Shown here in pieces: positions 27,938-37,063 of a stretch of DNA of 64,000 nucleotides. Source of the stretch: Brachyspira sp. G79 (GTDB lineage: Bacteria > Spirochaetota > Brachyspiria > Brachyspirales > Brachyspiraceae); NCBI RefSeq assembly GCF_002379365.1, contig NZ_JQIU01000008.1:2058760-2122759 (forward strand), written 5' to 3'. The notes below the pieces were generated by a model that did not search any database, was not told the origin of the DNA, and was given only the letters and a program-made list of their open reading frames with translations. How positions within the stretch are numbered: the first letter of the stretch is position 1; the number at the start of each line of letters is the position of its first letter. A program made the position numbers and the translations under genes.

Positions 27938-28489
27938 TTATTTATTTACAAAATCATTCTTGTCATATTCATCATCTGTAATCTTATATAGATAATCATC
28001 TTTAGTATATTCTCTATCTTCAAATCCTAAATCTGATATCTCCATTTTAGGATAATTGTCCCAATTAGCACCTTCTCTTCTCCACTTAGAAATTTCAGAG
28101 GAATAATCAAATGATTCAAGATAGATTCTAATAAGCGTTTTATCTTCAGATAAAGTTATAGCTGTATATGCATCTGCATATTCATTTTCAGTCTCCTGTC
28201 TTTTTCTTGAATATATAGCATAGTTATTGGACATACCTATAAAAATTAAATCACCTTGTAGAGTAGGATGATGATAACGGCTTGCTATATCTCCATTATC
28301 TTTAAAATACCCGACAGGAAATCCTCTTGAAGATCTTAAAGGTACAATAGCTTTTCCTTTAACTGCCTCCAAAAACTCAGCAGCTTCTTTACTATTTTTA
28401 TCAACTCCGGGTACTGAAACTTGCCCTGCTTCATTTCTGCCGCATGCTGCTATAAAAATAAAAGAAAAAATAATTAAAAGTTTTTTCAT
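27938..28489 (-). CDS. lipoprotein of unknown function
   Basis: A 183-residue predicted lipoprotein: MKKLLIIFSFIFIAAC with lipobox IAAC (Cys16). The mature part is charged and ends in a lysine/aspartate-rich tail (DDEYDKNDFVNK). It contains AIVPLRSSRGFPVGYF and a TLIRIYLESFDYS strand segment, with no domain I can name. AGGAGG precedes the start. It has its own terminator at 27895-27923 and is transcribed separately from the pst operon. Confidence 0.85.
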   Translation of the reverse strand: MKKLLIIFSFIFIAACGRNEAGQVSVPGVDKNSKEAAEFLEAVKGKAIVPLRSSRGFPVGYFKDNGDIASRYHHPTLQGDLIFIGMSNNYAIYSRKRQETENEYADAYTAITLSEDKTLIRIYLESFDYSSEISKWRREGANWDNYPKMEISDLGFEDREYTKDDYLYKITDDEYDKNDFVNK

Positions 28490-28585
28490 TTTTACCTCCT
28501 AATTTTTTTTAATAAAAAACTTTTTTAATATACAATATAATATATAACTTGTCAAATGATTTTGAAACAAGGCTGTATTCCAGTC

Positions 28586-28649
28586 TAAATTTAATAATTT
28601 ATATATCATGTAAAATGTTATTTTTATAGTTTATAAATTATTAAATTTA
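28586..28649. repeat. 18-base perfect inverted repeat downstream of pstB
   Basis: An 18-base AT-only arm (28586-28603) is exactly complementary to 28632-28649 around a 28-base loop. Just outside are tttgaaacaag (28561-28571) and acttttgaaataagtct (28668-28684), which resemble the ends of the MITE-like elements. It may serve as the pst operon's transcript end; there is no GC clamp or clear T-run. Confidence 0.5.
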
Positions 28650-28692
28650 CGTATAATTTTTTCAAGTACTTTTGAAATAAGTCTATTCTATA

Positions 28693-29442
28693 TTAACTCT
28701 CCATAAGTTTTATATAGTTTTTTATTATATTGTTTTCATTATTATTAAAAATATCATCAATTTTACCGCTTTCCAAAACCTTACCTTCATACATAAATAC
28801 TGAATTATCCGATATTCTTCTAGCCTGTGCTATATTATGAGTAACTATTATAATTGTATATTTATCTTTAAGACTTAATAATGTATCTTCTATTTTGTTA
28901 GAGTTTATAATATCCAAAGAAGAACAAGGCTCATCAAGAAGAAGTATATTAGGTTCTATACTCAAACTTCTTGCTATACAAAGTCTTTGTTTTTGTCCGC
29001 CGCTTAATTTTAAAGCTGAAGTATTTAATTTATCTTTTACTTCATCATAAAGATTAGTCATTTTTAAAATAGAAGTTATTTTTTCTGATATATCTTTTTT
29101 ATTAAATCCGTAATATTTCAAAGCATAACTAATATTTTTATAAATTGTCATAGGAAAAGGAGTAGGCGTTTGAAATACCATTCCTATATTTTTTCTTAAT
29201 ATTTCTATTGGTATATCATTAGTATTTTTATTGTCAAAATAAATATTGCCTTTTATAATGGCATTATCTTCTTCCAGTATTATTTTATTTATAGTTTTTA
29301 AAAGAGTACTTTTACCGCATCCGCTTGGACCTATTATAGAAGTGATTTTATTTTTTTCAAAATCTATATTTATATTATTGAGTATATTTTTTTCTCCGTA
29401 ATATACGTATATATTTTCTAGTTTTAAAATAGCATTATTCAT
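28693..29442 (-). CDS. pstB: phosphate ABC transporter ATP-binding protein
   Basis: Cytosolic ATPase of the high-affinity phosphate importer, 249 residues. Walker A GPSGCGKST at 38-46, signature LSGGQKQRL at about 147-155, Walker B ILLLDEP with the catalytic Glu, and the switch His in IIVTHNIAQARR. Its ATG overlaps the pstA stop (ATGA), so translation is coupled. It is the last gene of pstSCAB; no phoU or PhoBR genes follow. Confidence 0.95.
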   Translation of the reverse strand: MNNAILKLENIYVYYGEKNILNNINIDFEKNKITSIIGPSGCGKSTLLKTINKIILEEDNAIIKGNIYFDNKNTNDIPIEILRKNIGMVFQTPTPFPMTIYKNISYALKYYGFNKKDISEKITSILKMTNLYDEVKDKLNTSALKLSGGQKQRLCIARSLSIEPNILLLDEPCSSLDIINSNKIEDTLLSLKDKYTIIIVTHNIAQARRISDNSVFMYEGKVLESGKIDDIFNNNENNIIKNYIKLMES

Positions 29443-30278
29443 ATTTTATACCTATTTTTTAATATCATAATTCTTAAAAATCTTAAAAATACAGCAAAAA
29501 AGTTTAATAATAAAACTATAGAAAGAAGTACAAAAGCAGCTGCATAAGCATTTTGCTGTGATATTCCCTGAGTAAGAAGTATATACAAATGATAAGGCAG
29601 CACCATAGAAGGTTTGAATATTGAAGAAGCAGTAGGGGCATTTATAACAGCACCAGTAAACATCAAAGGAGCAGCTGCCCCTATTGCAAAAGCATTTGCA
29701 AGCATTATTACGGATAAAGCCTTTACTCCTATCTCTTTTGATACTATATGTATAATAGTGTACGATTTACTTATTCCCAAAGCATAAGAGCTATTTATTA
29801 TATCTTTGTCTAATTCTTTTAATATCTTTTTCATTCTTATTGCTATAAATGGCAGAATCATAATAGACTGAGTTATCGACATTGATAATATAGATTTCCC
29901 AAGCCCCAAATATAATACCAGCATCGCATATCCGAATAATCCCAAAACAACAGATGGTATTCCAGCTATACATTGAAAAACTATATCAAAACATGAATTA
30001 ATATACTTGTTTTTATTATAAAATACTAAATATATAGCCGATGATACTGCAAATACTGATGATATAATAGAAGATATTAAGCAGGTATATAAACTTCCTA
30101 CTATAGCTGGAAATATACCGCCCTCTTTACCTAAGATAATTCCTTCAGGCTTACCTAGCAAAAAGTCCAAACTTAGAGCATTTCTTCCTTTGTATAATAT
30201 AAAAATAAATATAAATATGGCCGCAAATATAATTACAGCAAAACTTATTACAGCCCATATCTTTATTAAAGTTTTCAT
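29439..30278 (-). CDS. pstA: phosphate ABC transporter permease PstA
   Basis: Inner-membrane channel subunit, 279 residues, about six helices. The cytoplasmic coupling loop with the EAA-like motif is SSYALGISKSYTIIHIVSKEIGVKALSVIMLANAFAIGAAAPLMFTGAV, where GAAAPLM replaces the more usual GETAPLL. Overlaps pstC (ATGA at 30275-30278) and pstB by four bases each. Confidence 0.93.
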   Translation of the reverse strand: MKTLIKIWAVISFAVIIFAAIFIFIFILYKGRNALSLDFLLGKPEGIILGKEGGIFPAIVGSLYTCLISSIISSVFAVSSAIYLVFYNKNKYINSCFDIVFQCIAGIPSVVLGLFGYAMLVLYLGLGKSILSMSITQSIMILPFIAIRMKKILKELDKDIINSSYALGISKSYTIIHIVSKEIGVKALSVIMLANAFAIGAAAPLMFTGAVINAPTASSIFKPSMVLPYHLYILLTQGISQQNAYAAAFVLLSIVLLLNFFAVFLRFLRIMILKNRYKI

Positions 30279-31186
30279 AATTCCAATTTAAGTAAATATT
30301 TTTTCAAAAAATGTACAAATATATTTATGATAGATAATGTTATCATAAGTACAGCACCGCTTGCAAATAAAGCACTATAATGCATACTTTTAACTTCTGC
30401 CATTCCTATTTCTAATGCAATTAAGGAAGCTATAGTTTCAGCCTTTCCTAATAGTCTTGGAAAAACCAAAGAATTACCTATGACCATCATAACAGCCATA
30501 GTTTCTCCTAAAGCTCTTGACACAGCAAGTATAAATCCAACTAAAATAGCATTTTTTGAATTTGGAAGAATGAGCTTTAATACCATATACCATTTATCTA
30601 CACCAAGTGAAATAGAAACATTATTATATGATTTTTTTAATACAATCATACTTTCTGTAACAGTTGAAATTATAAAAGGAAGTATCATAAAAGAAAGCAG
30701 TATACTAGCAGCCAAAACAGATTCTCCAGCCGACATATTAAGTACCCGCTCGAAAAATTTTACTATTATAACTAAACCTATAAAACCATATATAACAGAA
30801 GGCACAGCAACTATTAAATCCATTAAAGAAAGCGAAAAGGAACGTACAAAATCATTAGCAATAAATACTAAAAATATACTAAATCCTATCCCTATAAATA
30901 AACTTATCAATGTTGAAAGCATAGCAGTATATATTGTAGCAAGTATAATGTAGAATATACCATAACTTTCAGAAACTCCAAATGCCAAAGGACGCCATAC
31001 TTTTCCAAATACAAAATTATATATTCCTATATGTTTTAATATTGGAATACTTTCTTTTACTATAAAAAATATAATAAAAGCCAAAACAATAATACATAAA
31101 AAAGATACTATTGTTATAAATAAAGAAAAAATAGCTTCTTTAATATAAGCATTGTTATTTTTTATAGTATTAAAGTATTCCAACAT
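30275..31186 (-). CDS. pstC: phosphate ABC transporter permease PstC
   Basis: Second channel subunit, 303 residues with about six membrane helices. The EAA coupling loop NVSISLGVDKWYMVLKLILPNSKNAILVGFILAVSRALGETMAVMMVIGN is typical of PstC. It starts 27 bases after pstS and overlaps pstA by four. Confidence 0.94.
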   Translation of the reverse strand: MLEYFNTIKNNNAYIKEAIFSLFITIVSFLCIIVLAFIIFFIVKESIPILKHIGIYNFVFGKVWRPLAFGVSESYGIFYIILATIYTAMLSTLISLFIGIGFSIFLVFIANDFVRSFSLSLMDLIVAVPSVIYGFIGLVIIVKFFERVLNMSAGESVLAASILLSFMILPFIISTVTESMIVLKKSYNNVSISLGVDKWYMVLKLILPNSKNAILVGFILAVSRALGETMAVMMVIGNSLVFPRLLGKAETIASLIALEIGMAEVKSMHYSALFASGAVLMITLSIINIFVHFLKKYLLKLEL

Positions 31187-31213
31187 AAGATATATATATA
31201 TTGCTATTTTAAT

Positions 31214-32116
31214 TTATTCTACAGGTATATATCCGTTTTCTTCTACTACTTGTTTTCCTATATCACTAAATACATAATTAACAAATGCATTTTCACTTTC
31301 AGAAAGTTCTGAATTTTTAATAAACATTAATGGTCTTTGTATTTTATACTGTCCGTTTAATATATTTTCTTTAGTAGGTTCTACTCCATCAACTTTGAAA
31401 GCAAATAGATTATCTTTATTTTGATTATAAACGCCATAAGAAGCATAACCTATAGCATTTTCATTTTCTACTATTTTTGTTCCTAATGCTCCCATAGAAG
31501 GCGATTGTATAGCATTAGGAGATATTTGAGTTTCTCCCATTATAGATTCTTGGAAAACTTCATAAGCACCGCCGCTTAAATCTCTGATTATTACTACTAT
31601 TTCTTTCTGAGGCAAAGAAGCATCTACATCACTCCAGTATTTATATTCTCCTGAAAATATTTTTCTAATAGTGTCTGAATCCAAATTATCTTTAATCTGT
31701 ACTATAGGGTTTTTAGCATTAACTGATACAGTAAGAGCATCGGAAGCTACTAAAAACTCTTTATAATTTGTCATTTGAGTTTTTTCGCTATCTCTTATTT
31801 TTCTTGCAAGCATACCAAAACTTGCTGTATTATCTAATATACTTTTTACTCCAGCTCCAGAACCTGCTGATGATACATATATAGATATTTTTTCATTAGG
31901 CAAATTAGAAGATACTTTATCCCAAGTAACATATTCTTCCATAAACTTTGTTCCTATAGAAGCCATTACTGGAGCTAAAGAAGATGAACCGTCAAAAGAT
32001 ATTTCTGCTTTAAAATTGGTATTAGATGATGCTGTTTTTGAGGTATTATCTGTTTTGTTGGAATTGCAGCTAAAAATTAAAGCTACAATAGATAAAAAAA
32101 GTATAATCTTTTTCAT
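31214..32116 (-). CDS. pstS: phosphate-binding lipoprotein PstS
   Basis: Substrate-binding protein of the phosphate importer, 300 residues. The signal peptide ends in lipobox LIFSC (Cys17), anchoring it in a membrane. The mature protein starts with the phosphate-loop-like SFDGSSSLAPVM; SAGSGAGVKSI and DLSGGAYEVFQESI are further ligand loops in the usual places. AAAGGAT precedes the start. It is the first gene of pstSCAB. No Pho-box-like direct repeats were recognised in the 150 bases upstream. Confidence 0.93.
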   Translation of the reverse strand: MKKIILFLSIVALIFSCNSNKTDNTSKTASSNTNFKAEISFDGSSSLAPVMASIGTKFMEEYVTWDKVSSNLPNEKISIYVSSAGSGAGVKSILDNTASFGMLARKIRDSEKTQMTNYKEFLVASDALTVSVNAKNPIVQIKDNLDSDTIRKIFSGEYKYWSDVDASLPQKEIVVIIRDLSGGAYEVFQESIMGETQISPNAIQSPSMGALGTKIVENENAIGYASYGVYNQNKDNLFAFKVDGVEPTKENILNGQYKIQRPLMFIKNSELSESENAFVNYVFSDIGKQVVEENGYIPVE

Positions 32117-32217
32117 TTTTAGAATCCTTTAATATTTGTAATAATAAAATATAATTTAACATTAAAAAAGATAAAGTCAATAAATTAAACATTATAAAAA
32201 CTTAAAATAATAAAAAA

Positions 32218-32238
32218 GGATAGCATTAAAAGCTATCC
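32218..32238 (-). terminator. fabH: terminator of fabH
   Basis: GGATAGC (32218-32224) pairs with GCTATCC (32232-32238). On the minus strand it is followed by TTTTTTATT. Confidence 0.8.
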
Positions 32239-32272
32239 CAACGATAATTTTATTCAAAAATATATAGATGTT

Positions 32273-33238
32273 TTACCAAATCATTAAAGTAGAACCCCAA
32301 GTAAAACCGCCACCAAATCCTGTAAGAAGAACCAAATCATTATCTTTAATTTTATTATTTTCCAAAGCATCAGTTAAAGCTAATCCTATACTTGCAGAAG
32401 AGCAGTTTCCAAATTTATTTAATACAACACTTACTTTCTCCATAGGAAGACCTATTCTTTTGGCAACAGCCTGCATAATTCTTAAATTGGCTTGGTGCGG
32501 AACAAAGAAACTTACATCAGATAATTGTTTTCCAGTGCTTTCCAAGACTTTATCTATACTGTTAGAAAACTCTGTTACAGCTCTTTTAAAAGTTTCAGAA
32601 CCAGCCATATATATTTTAAACTCTGGAGCATCTACATCCTCTCTTATAGGGCATACACTTCCTCCGTTTAACACTATGCTCATATCAGGTTCACTTTGCA
32701 TATGCATTCCAAGAATACCTCTTCCATCATCTCTTGTTGTTATTAATGAAGCAGTAGCAGCATCACCGAATAATATGGCAGTACCTCTGTCCTTCCAATT
32801 AATATCTTTAGTTAATTTTTCAGAAGAAACTATAAGAACATTTTTGCATTGACCGCTTTCTATTAAAGCAACTGCAGTATTTAATGAATATATATATCCA
32901 GAACATGCAGCTGATAAATCTAAAGCAAAGCAATGTTTAAGACCTAAAGCATTTTGAAGCTGACCTGCCATAGAAGGAAATATATAATCTTTTGTTACAG
33001 TAGGAACTAAAATTGCATCAACTTTGTTTAAATCTACACCTTTTTTTTCTAAGTTTTTAACTGCATTGAAGCCCATTTCAAATATGGTTTCATCAGCTCT
33101 TGCCATATGTCTTGTTTCTATACCAGTACGTGTTATTATCCATTCATTATTGGTATCTAATATACTTTCAAAATATTTATTATCTAATATTCTTTCAGGC
33201 ACATAATATGCTATATTCTTTATATATGCTCTTTTCAT
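32273..33238 (-). CDS. fabH: beta-ketoacyl-ACP synthase III
   Basis: Starts type II fatty-acid synthesis by condensing acyl-CoA with malonyl-ACP, 321 residues. The catalytic triad is visible: Cys112 in LDLSAACSGYIYS, His in FFVPHQANLRIM and Asn in NKFGNCSSASIG. The C-terminal LLTGFGGGFTWGSTL is the usual end. The start at 33238 is chosen because GGAG lies about 7 bases upstream; an ATG four codons earlier overlaps that site. It is monocistronic and separate from other fab genes. Confidence 0.95.
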   Translation of the reverse strand: MKRAYIKNIAYYVPERILDNKYFESILDTNNEWIITRTGIETRHMARADETIFEMGFNAVKNLEKKGVDLNKVDAILVPTVTKDYIFPSMAGQLQNALGLKHCFALDLSAACSGYIYSLNTAVALIESGQCKNVLIVSSEKLTKDINWKDRGTAILFGDAATASLITTRDDGRGILGMHMQSEPDMSIVLNGGSVCPIREDVDAPEFKIYMAGSETFKRAVTEFSNSIDKVLESTGKQLSDVSFFVPHQANLRIMQAVAKRIGLPMEKVSVVLNKFGNCSSASIGLALTDALENNKIKDNDLVLLTGFGGGFTWGSTLMIW

Positions 33239-33399
33239 TTGACGCTCCATTAAATATAGTTAAAGATGGAATTTTTATTTTATCATTTTAGTATAAAATA
33301 TCAAAAAAACTATAGTTAATAGTAACTATTTTGTTTAAAATGATGAATTATAATGACCTATAATAGTGAATTTTAATATATATTATTTCTGTCAACTGA

Positions 33400-33735
33400 T
33401 TCACTTTATATAGAATGATCAATTTTTTACTGTAGCTTTACCAAAGTTTTTATTCTTTGGATACGCTTAACAAAAAACTCAATTACTGCTACTTTATATG
33501 CTAACAATTTGTATTAAAAGTATTGTAATATTTAAAATTTAGCACAAAAATGCAGTTTTTAACCTGCATACAGCCACAGAGAGGTGTAGCTACCAAAGGC
33601 GTACATATGCGGCATACAACGCTACTTCATTAGTTTGTAAAAAAACTGTGGTTTAGCAAGACTGTGAAACTACACAAATATACAAATTAAAAAAGTAATT
33701 TTTTGAAAAACTGTATTTATTTGGCTATAAACAAT
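33400..33735 (+). repeat. diverged copy of the promoter-ended repeat
   Basis: Retains ttctttggatacgctta (about 33452), the gcagtttttaacctgc region and a GC-richer centre with caaaggcgtacatatgcgg. The right end has TTGAAA, 17 bases, TATAAA (about 33702-33731), pointing into the 3' end of the broken membrane-protein gene. It fills the ~490-base gap upstream of fabH. Confidence 0.5.
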
Positions 33736-33744
33736 ATAAATTAA

Positions 33745-34540
33745 TTATTCCTCATCTGTTATATTATCTTCATCTTCTACATCTGATTGGGTACTGCTTA
33801 TATAATCTCTGTTTAGGAAAAATAATGATATTATTATTTTGAAATAAATGTCAAATATATAAAGCACTATCATAGCAATAAAATATGAAAGAAGATTCTC
33901 TCTACTGTTTATAGGCGATGAGAGAAAAGTTATTGAAAAAACATTTTGAAAGAAAAATATAAATAGTAATATAAATAATGTTTTAAAAAATTTAGGTTTT
34001 ACAAGATAATATGAATATCTCAAAGCATTTATTCCCCAAGTATGCCTTAAAGCACAAATATTTTTTATAAATACAAAAAATACAATTAAAGCTATACCTG
34101 GTACTACAAAAAATGTAAGACCTAAAAATACTAATACAAAATATATAAACGATGTAAATAAAGCAGGAAATATAAATCTAAAACTTTTAACTATAGACCA
34201 AGCAGCAGTTTTTACTCTTTTATAAATTAATCTCTCTACCAATAAAGATACTGATATCACAGAAAGTACATCTAAAAACCAAGAGAGAAAAATATTTACA
34301 TAAAATCCTATGCTTACTTCAGTTTTAAATAGATAAATTAAATCTTCAAATGTTTTTACCTCTGATGCTTGAAAAATTTTTTACAGGAAAGTATATGCTT
34401 GTTAATATTATAGGAAGAGAGCATATTAAAGATATTATAAAAAAATTTTTAAAGTTGGCAGTAAATAGAGAAAAAGAAACAGTAAATAAATCTAAAGTTT
34501 CAAACTCTCTTTCTTCCAGTCGTTTTCTTAATGATGCCAT
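33745..34540 (-). pseudogene. multi-pass membrane protein with a single frame break
   Basis: One gene broken by one extra base. From the ATG at 34540 (AAGGAA upstream) the first 64 residues (MASLRKRLEEREFETLDLF, then a hydrophobic segment) run to IYFPVKNF. The A/T run at 34372-34382 then puts the frame out. Removing one base continues QASEVKTFEDLIYLFKTEVSIG.. directly into the downstream frame, with four or five more hydrophobic helices and an acidic tail (STQSDVEDEDNITDEE), about 264 residues in all. Family not recognised; the layout resembles DUF975-type or glycerophosphodiester-phosphodiesterase membrane domains. A sequencing error is possible. Confidence 0.75.
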
Positions 34541-34675
34541 AAAATTCCTTATTTATTATAATCGTATATAATTAGTTATTATTTGAGATGTGTAAGTTTT
34601 TCATGTTGTATTTTAACCTATAGCAGTTAAAATTACAAATTTTAATATAATTTTATTAATAATACTAAATAAAAA

Positions 34676-34713
34676 GACTAGACCTTTAATTAAAAGCCTA
34701 GCCTTGAATTAAC
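34676..34713 (-). terminator. probable terminator of the epimerase gene
   Basis: Imperfect stem between gactagacctttaa and ttaaaagcctagcc; on the minus strand the stem is followed by a T-rich run. It lies 14 bases after the epimerase stop codon. Confidence 0.5.
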
Positions 34714-34726
34714 TATATTTTAAATA

Positions 34727-35908
34727 TTATCTTGCATTAATAGCATCTATTATTTCAGCACATTTCATGTACATTCTAGGTATATGGAAAGGTCCTTTAT
34801 ACATATTTCCTTTTAAGTCTGTAGATATTCTTCCATCTCTATGAAGATATCCGAACCATTCACCATATTCTGTATCTATAAATTTTTTAGTGTATTCTTT
34901 TACCATATCATGTTTTTCTAAATACTTGTCATCTTTAGTAAAGTAATAACAATATAAAGCAGCAATAGCAGCTTCAGTCTGAGGCCACCAGAATTTCATG
35001 TCATGATGATATTCGCTTTTAGGCTTTCCAAGTACGTCCATATATTGAATAATACCGCCGTACTCTTTATCCCAGCCCCATTCCCACATCCAGTCAAATA
35101 TTTTTAGTCCTAGGGCTTTTAATTTTTCATCATGTCCTCTTTCTATAGATTCTCTTAATATAAACCAAGATGATTCTATAGCATGTCCAGGGTTTAGTAG
35201 TCTTCCTTCAAAGTGATCTTGCAAAGTGCCGTCTGGATTGCATTGTTCTAATACCGCCTTTTTCTCTTCATATAAAAATAATTGTATATTAGATAAAAGA
35301 TTATCTATATATTTGTTATAATAATCTTTATTTTCAGAATCGGCTTTTCTTAATTCCTGAACAGTGGCAAGCATTATCATAGGAGGTCCGAAAGCTATAG
35401 TAGGTCTGTTTACAGGGTTTACTTTAGGTATTAATAGACCTTCTTTTTGGTACCTGTCTATATTATCAAGTATTTCTCTAGCCTTTTTAGCATAGCTCTT
35501 ATCACCGCTTGCTCTTGAATATGCTGCCATAGCTATAAGACAAAATGTTTCTGAATAGTAGTATCTTAATCTTTTTATGATAGGTTTACCATCTTCAGTT
35601 ACTCTAAAAAACATTCTTCCGTCGCCTTCTTTATCAAAACAGTATTTTTCCAAAAAGTCTATTCCTAGTTTTGCCGCTTCTAAATATTCATCTTTCTTTT
35701 CAAAATCAGCATAAAGAGTAGATAATACCCAAGCAAATCTTCCCTGAAACCATACAGATTTATCACTTTCTATAAGGTTTCCTTTTCTGTCTAAAGCAGT
35801 ATAGTATCCTCCATGCTTTTTATCAAGACCGTTTTTAAGCCAAAATGGTATAACATTTTCTTTAAGCATATGAAGATACTCGTTTTTTACTTCGTTTAAA
35901 TTGCTCAT
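34727..35908 (-). CDS. N-acylglucosamine 2-epimerase family sugar epimerase
   Basis: An (alpha/alpha)6-barrel enzyme of the AGE/renin-binding-protein family, 393 residues, cytosolic. Conserved features: HGGYYTALDRKG near 29-40, RLRYYYSETFC around residue 114, the catalytic-type His in NPGHAIESSW, YHHDMKFWWPQTEAA, and the C-terminal GPFHIPRMYM. These histidines are those implicated in proton transfer in AGE and cellobiose 2-epimerase. The substrate could be N-acetylmannosamine/glucosamine or an unmodified sugar. No sialic-acid genes are adjacent, so the in vivo sugar is unknown. Monocistronic. Confidence 0.88.
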   Translation of the reverse strand: MSNLNEVKNEYLHMLKENVIPFWLKNGLDKKHGGYYTALDRKGNLIESDKSVWFQGRFAWVLSTLYADFEKKDEYLEAAKLGIDFLEKYCFDKEGDGRMFFRVTEDGKPIIKRLRYYYSETFCLIAMAAYSRASGDKSYAKKAREILDNIDRYQKEGLLIPKVNPVNRPTIAFGPPMIMLATVQELRKADSENKDYYNKYIDNLLSNIQLFLYEEKKAVLEQCNPDGTLQDHFEGRLLNPGHAIESSWFILRESIERGHDEKLKALGLKIFDWMWEWGWDKEYGGIIQYMDVLGKPKSEYHHDMKFWWPQTEAAIAALYCYYFTKDDKYLEKHDMVKEYTKKFIDTEYGEWFGYLHRDGRISTDLKGNMYKGPFHIPRMYMKCAEIIDAINAR

Positions 35909-36026
35909 AAAAATTCCTTAAAATCAAAATAAGATTTTATTAATAAATGATATGTTAATATTAACAGATTGATATTATAAAAGCAATAATAAAAATAAAT
36001 TTTTATTTATATATTGTGAAGTATTA

Positions 36027-36075
36027 TTGACATTTTTTTATAATAGCATAAAATAAGTTAGAACAATCTAACAAT
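36027..36075 (+). promoter_or_regulatory. promoter and palindromic operator of the DUF438 gene
   Basis: TTGACA (36027-36032), 16 bases, TAAAAT (36049-36054). Two bases later comes the perfect 6-4-6 palindrome GTTAGAACAATCTAAC (36057-36072), sitting on the expected transcription start. The half-site order (TTAGA, four bases, TCTAA) resembles the geometry of CRP/FNR-family sites, but the position after the -10 fits repression. The same site, 17 of 19 bases, lies in the copA promoter. Confidence 0.65.
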
Positions 36076-36091
36076 GTATAGAGAGGACATA

Positions 36092-36964
36092 ATGATAACT
36101 TTAGAATATATTAATACAAATGAAACTATATATAATTTATGCACTAAATATCCAAAATTAAAAGATGCTTTGTATGATTTAGGATTTGATAAGATAAAAA
36201 ATCCAATAATGTTTAATACAGTATCAAAGGTTATGACTATGAAGAATGCTTTAAAAATGAAAGATATTAATATTGAAGATATTAAAGATAAACTTAATGA
36301 ATACGGATTTGCTATTGATTTAAATACTGATGAAAAAAATATAGGTGAAAGAAATGAAGTATTAAAATCTCTTATAGTAAGACTTCATAATGGTGAAAAT
36401 ATAGAAAATATAAAAAAAGAGTTTGAGGATAAATTATTGAAAGTGTCAGCTGAAGAGGTGTATAATGCTATGCATGAGCTTGTAAACAATGGCATGAGTA
36501 TAGATGAAGCTAAACGCTTTTTTTATATACGTACTTTGCTTTTGAAAGATGCTATGGATAATTCTAATATTACAAATAATTATAATATCATAAATATATT
36601 TAAAAGAGAAAATAGATATATAGAAAAATTATTAAATGATATTAGCAGTATTAATATTTTATATAAAGAGTTAAGCTGTCATTACCATAAAAAAGAAAGT
36701 ATATTATTTGCAGCTTTAAAATCATATGGTAATGATGAGCCTTCAAAGGTAATGACAAGAGTGGACAAAGATATACTTGAGAGCTTAAAATCTATTATAG
36801 ACAGCGATTTAAATAATGATGATTTAAAAGAAAAATATGAAGAGATAAATGCTAGTATTTTGGACATGATATTTAAAGAAGAGAATATACTTATACCACT
36901 TTGTCTAGACACTTTATCTAAAGAAGATTTTGAAAATATGGCAAGTAATCATAATAAATCATAA
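36092..36964 (+). CDS. DUF1858-DUF438-hemerythrin-like protein
   Basis: A 290-residue cytosolic protein in three parts: a DUF1858-like N-terminus (ETIYNLCTKYPKLKDALYDLGFD, about 8-70), a DUF438 domain (LIVRLHNGENIENIKKEFEDKLLKVSAEEV, about 90-150) and a C-terminal hemerythrin-like helical bundle (HYHKKESILFAALKSYG, and EENILIPLCLDTLSKEDF). The bundle lacks the His normally found in the VHDEI motif (here VDKDI), so di-iron binding is doubtful. The family is linked to iron-sulphur repair and nitrosative stress. The start at 36092 has GAGAGGA 4 bases before it; an ATG six codons earlier overlaps the operator. The operator is at 36057-36072. Confidence 0.82.
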   Translation: MITLEYINTNETIYNLCTKYPKLKDALYDLGFDKIKNPIMFNTVSKVMTMKNALKMKDINIEDIKDKLNEYGFAIDLNTDEKNIGERNEVLKSLIVRLHNGENIENIKKEFEDKLLKVSAEEVYNAMHELVNNGMSIDEAKRFFYIRTLLLKDAMDNSNITNNYNIINIFKRENRYIEKLLNDISSINILYKELSCHYHKKESILFAALKSYGNDEPSKVMTRVDKDILESLKSIIDSDLNNDDLKEKYEEINASILDMIFKEENILIPLCLDTLSKEDFENMASNHNKS

Positions 36965-37004
36965 ATAATGTGGAATTGTTTTAAATACTATTCAATAATT
37001 AATT

Positions 37005-37060
37005 TTATGTATACCTAAAAAAATTATATTTTGTTAAAAATAAATTTGTTTATGGATATA
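37005..37060. repeat. two repeat ends fused head to head
   Basis: gtatacctaaa (minus-strand right end of the promoter-ended repeat) is followed after about 20 bases by atttgtttatggatatata (plus-strand right end). The unit is about 55 bases, with both termini present and no body. On the minus strand TTAACA and TATACA are separated by 18 bases. Confidence 0.45.
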
Positions 37061-37063
37061 TAA

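Noticed and set aside
30480..30953. 157-codon frame opposite pstC
   Set aside because: Antisense shadow of pstC, which has clear permease motifs and operon coupling.
32268..32852. 194-codon frame opposite fabH
   Set aside because: Complete shadow of the well-supported fabH gene; no ribosome site and no recognisable domain.
36074..36091. Upstream ATG as start of the DUF438 gene
   Set aside because: It overlaps the operator palindrome and lacks a ribosome site, while the ATG at 36092 has GAGAGGA in position.
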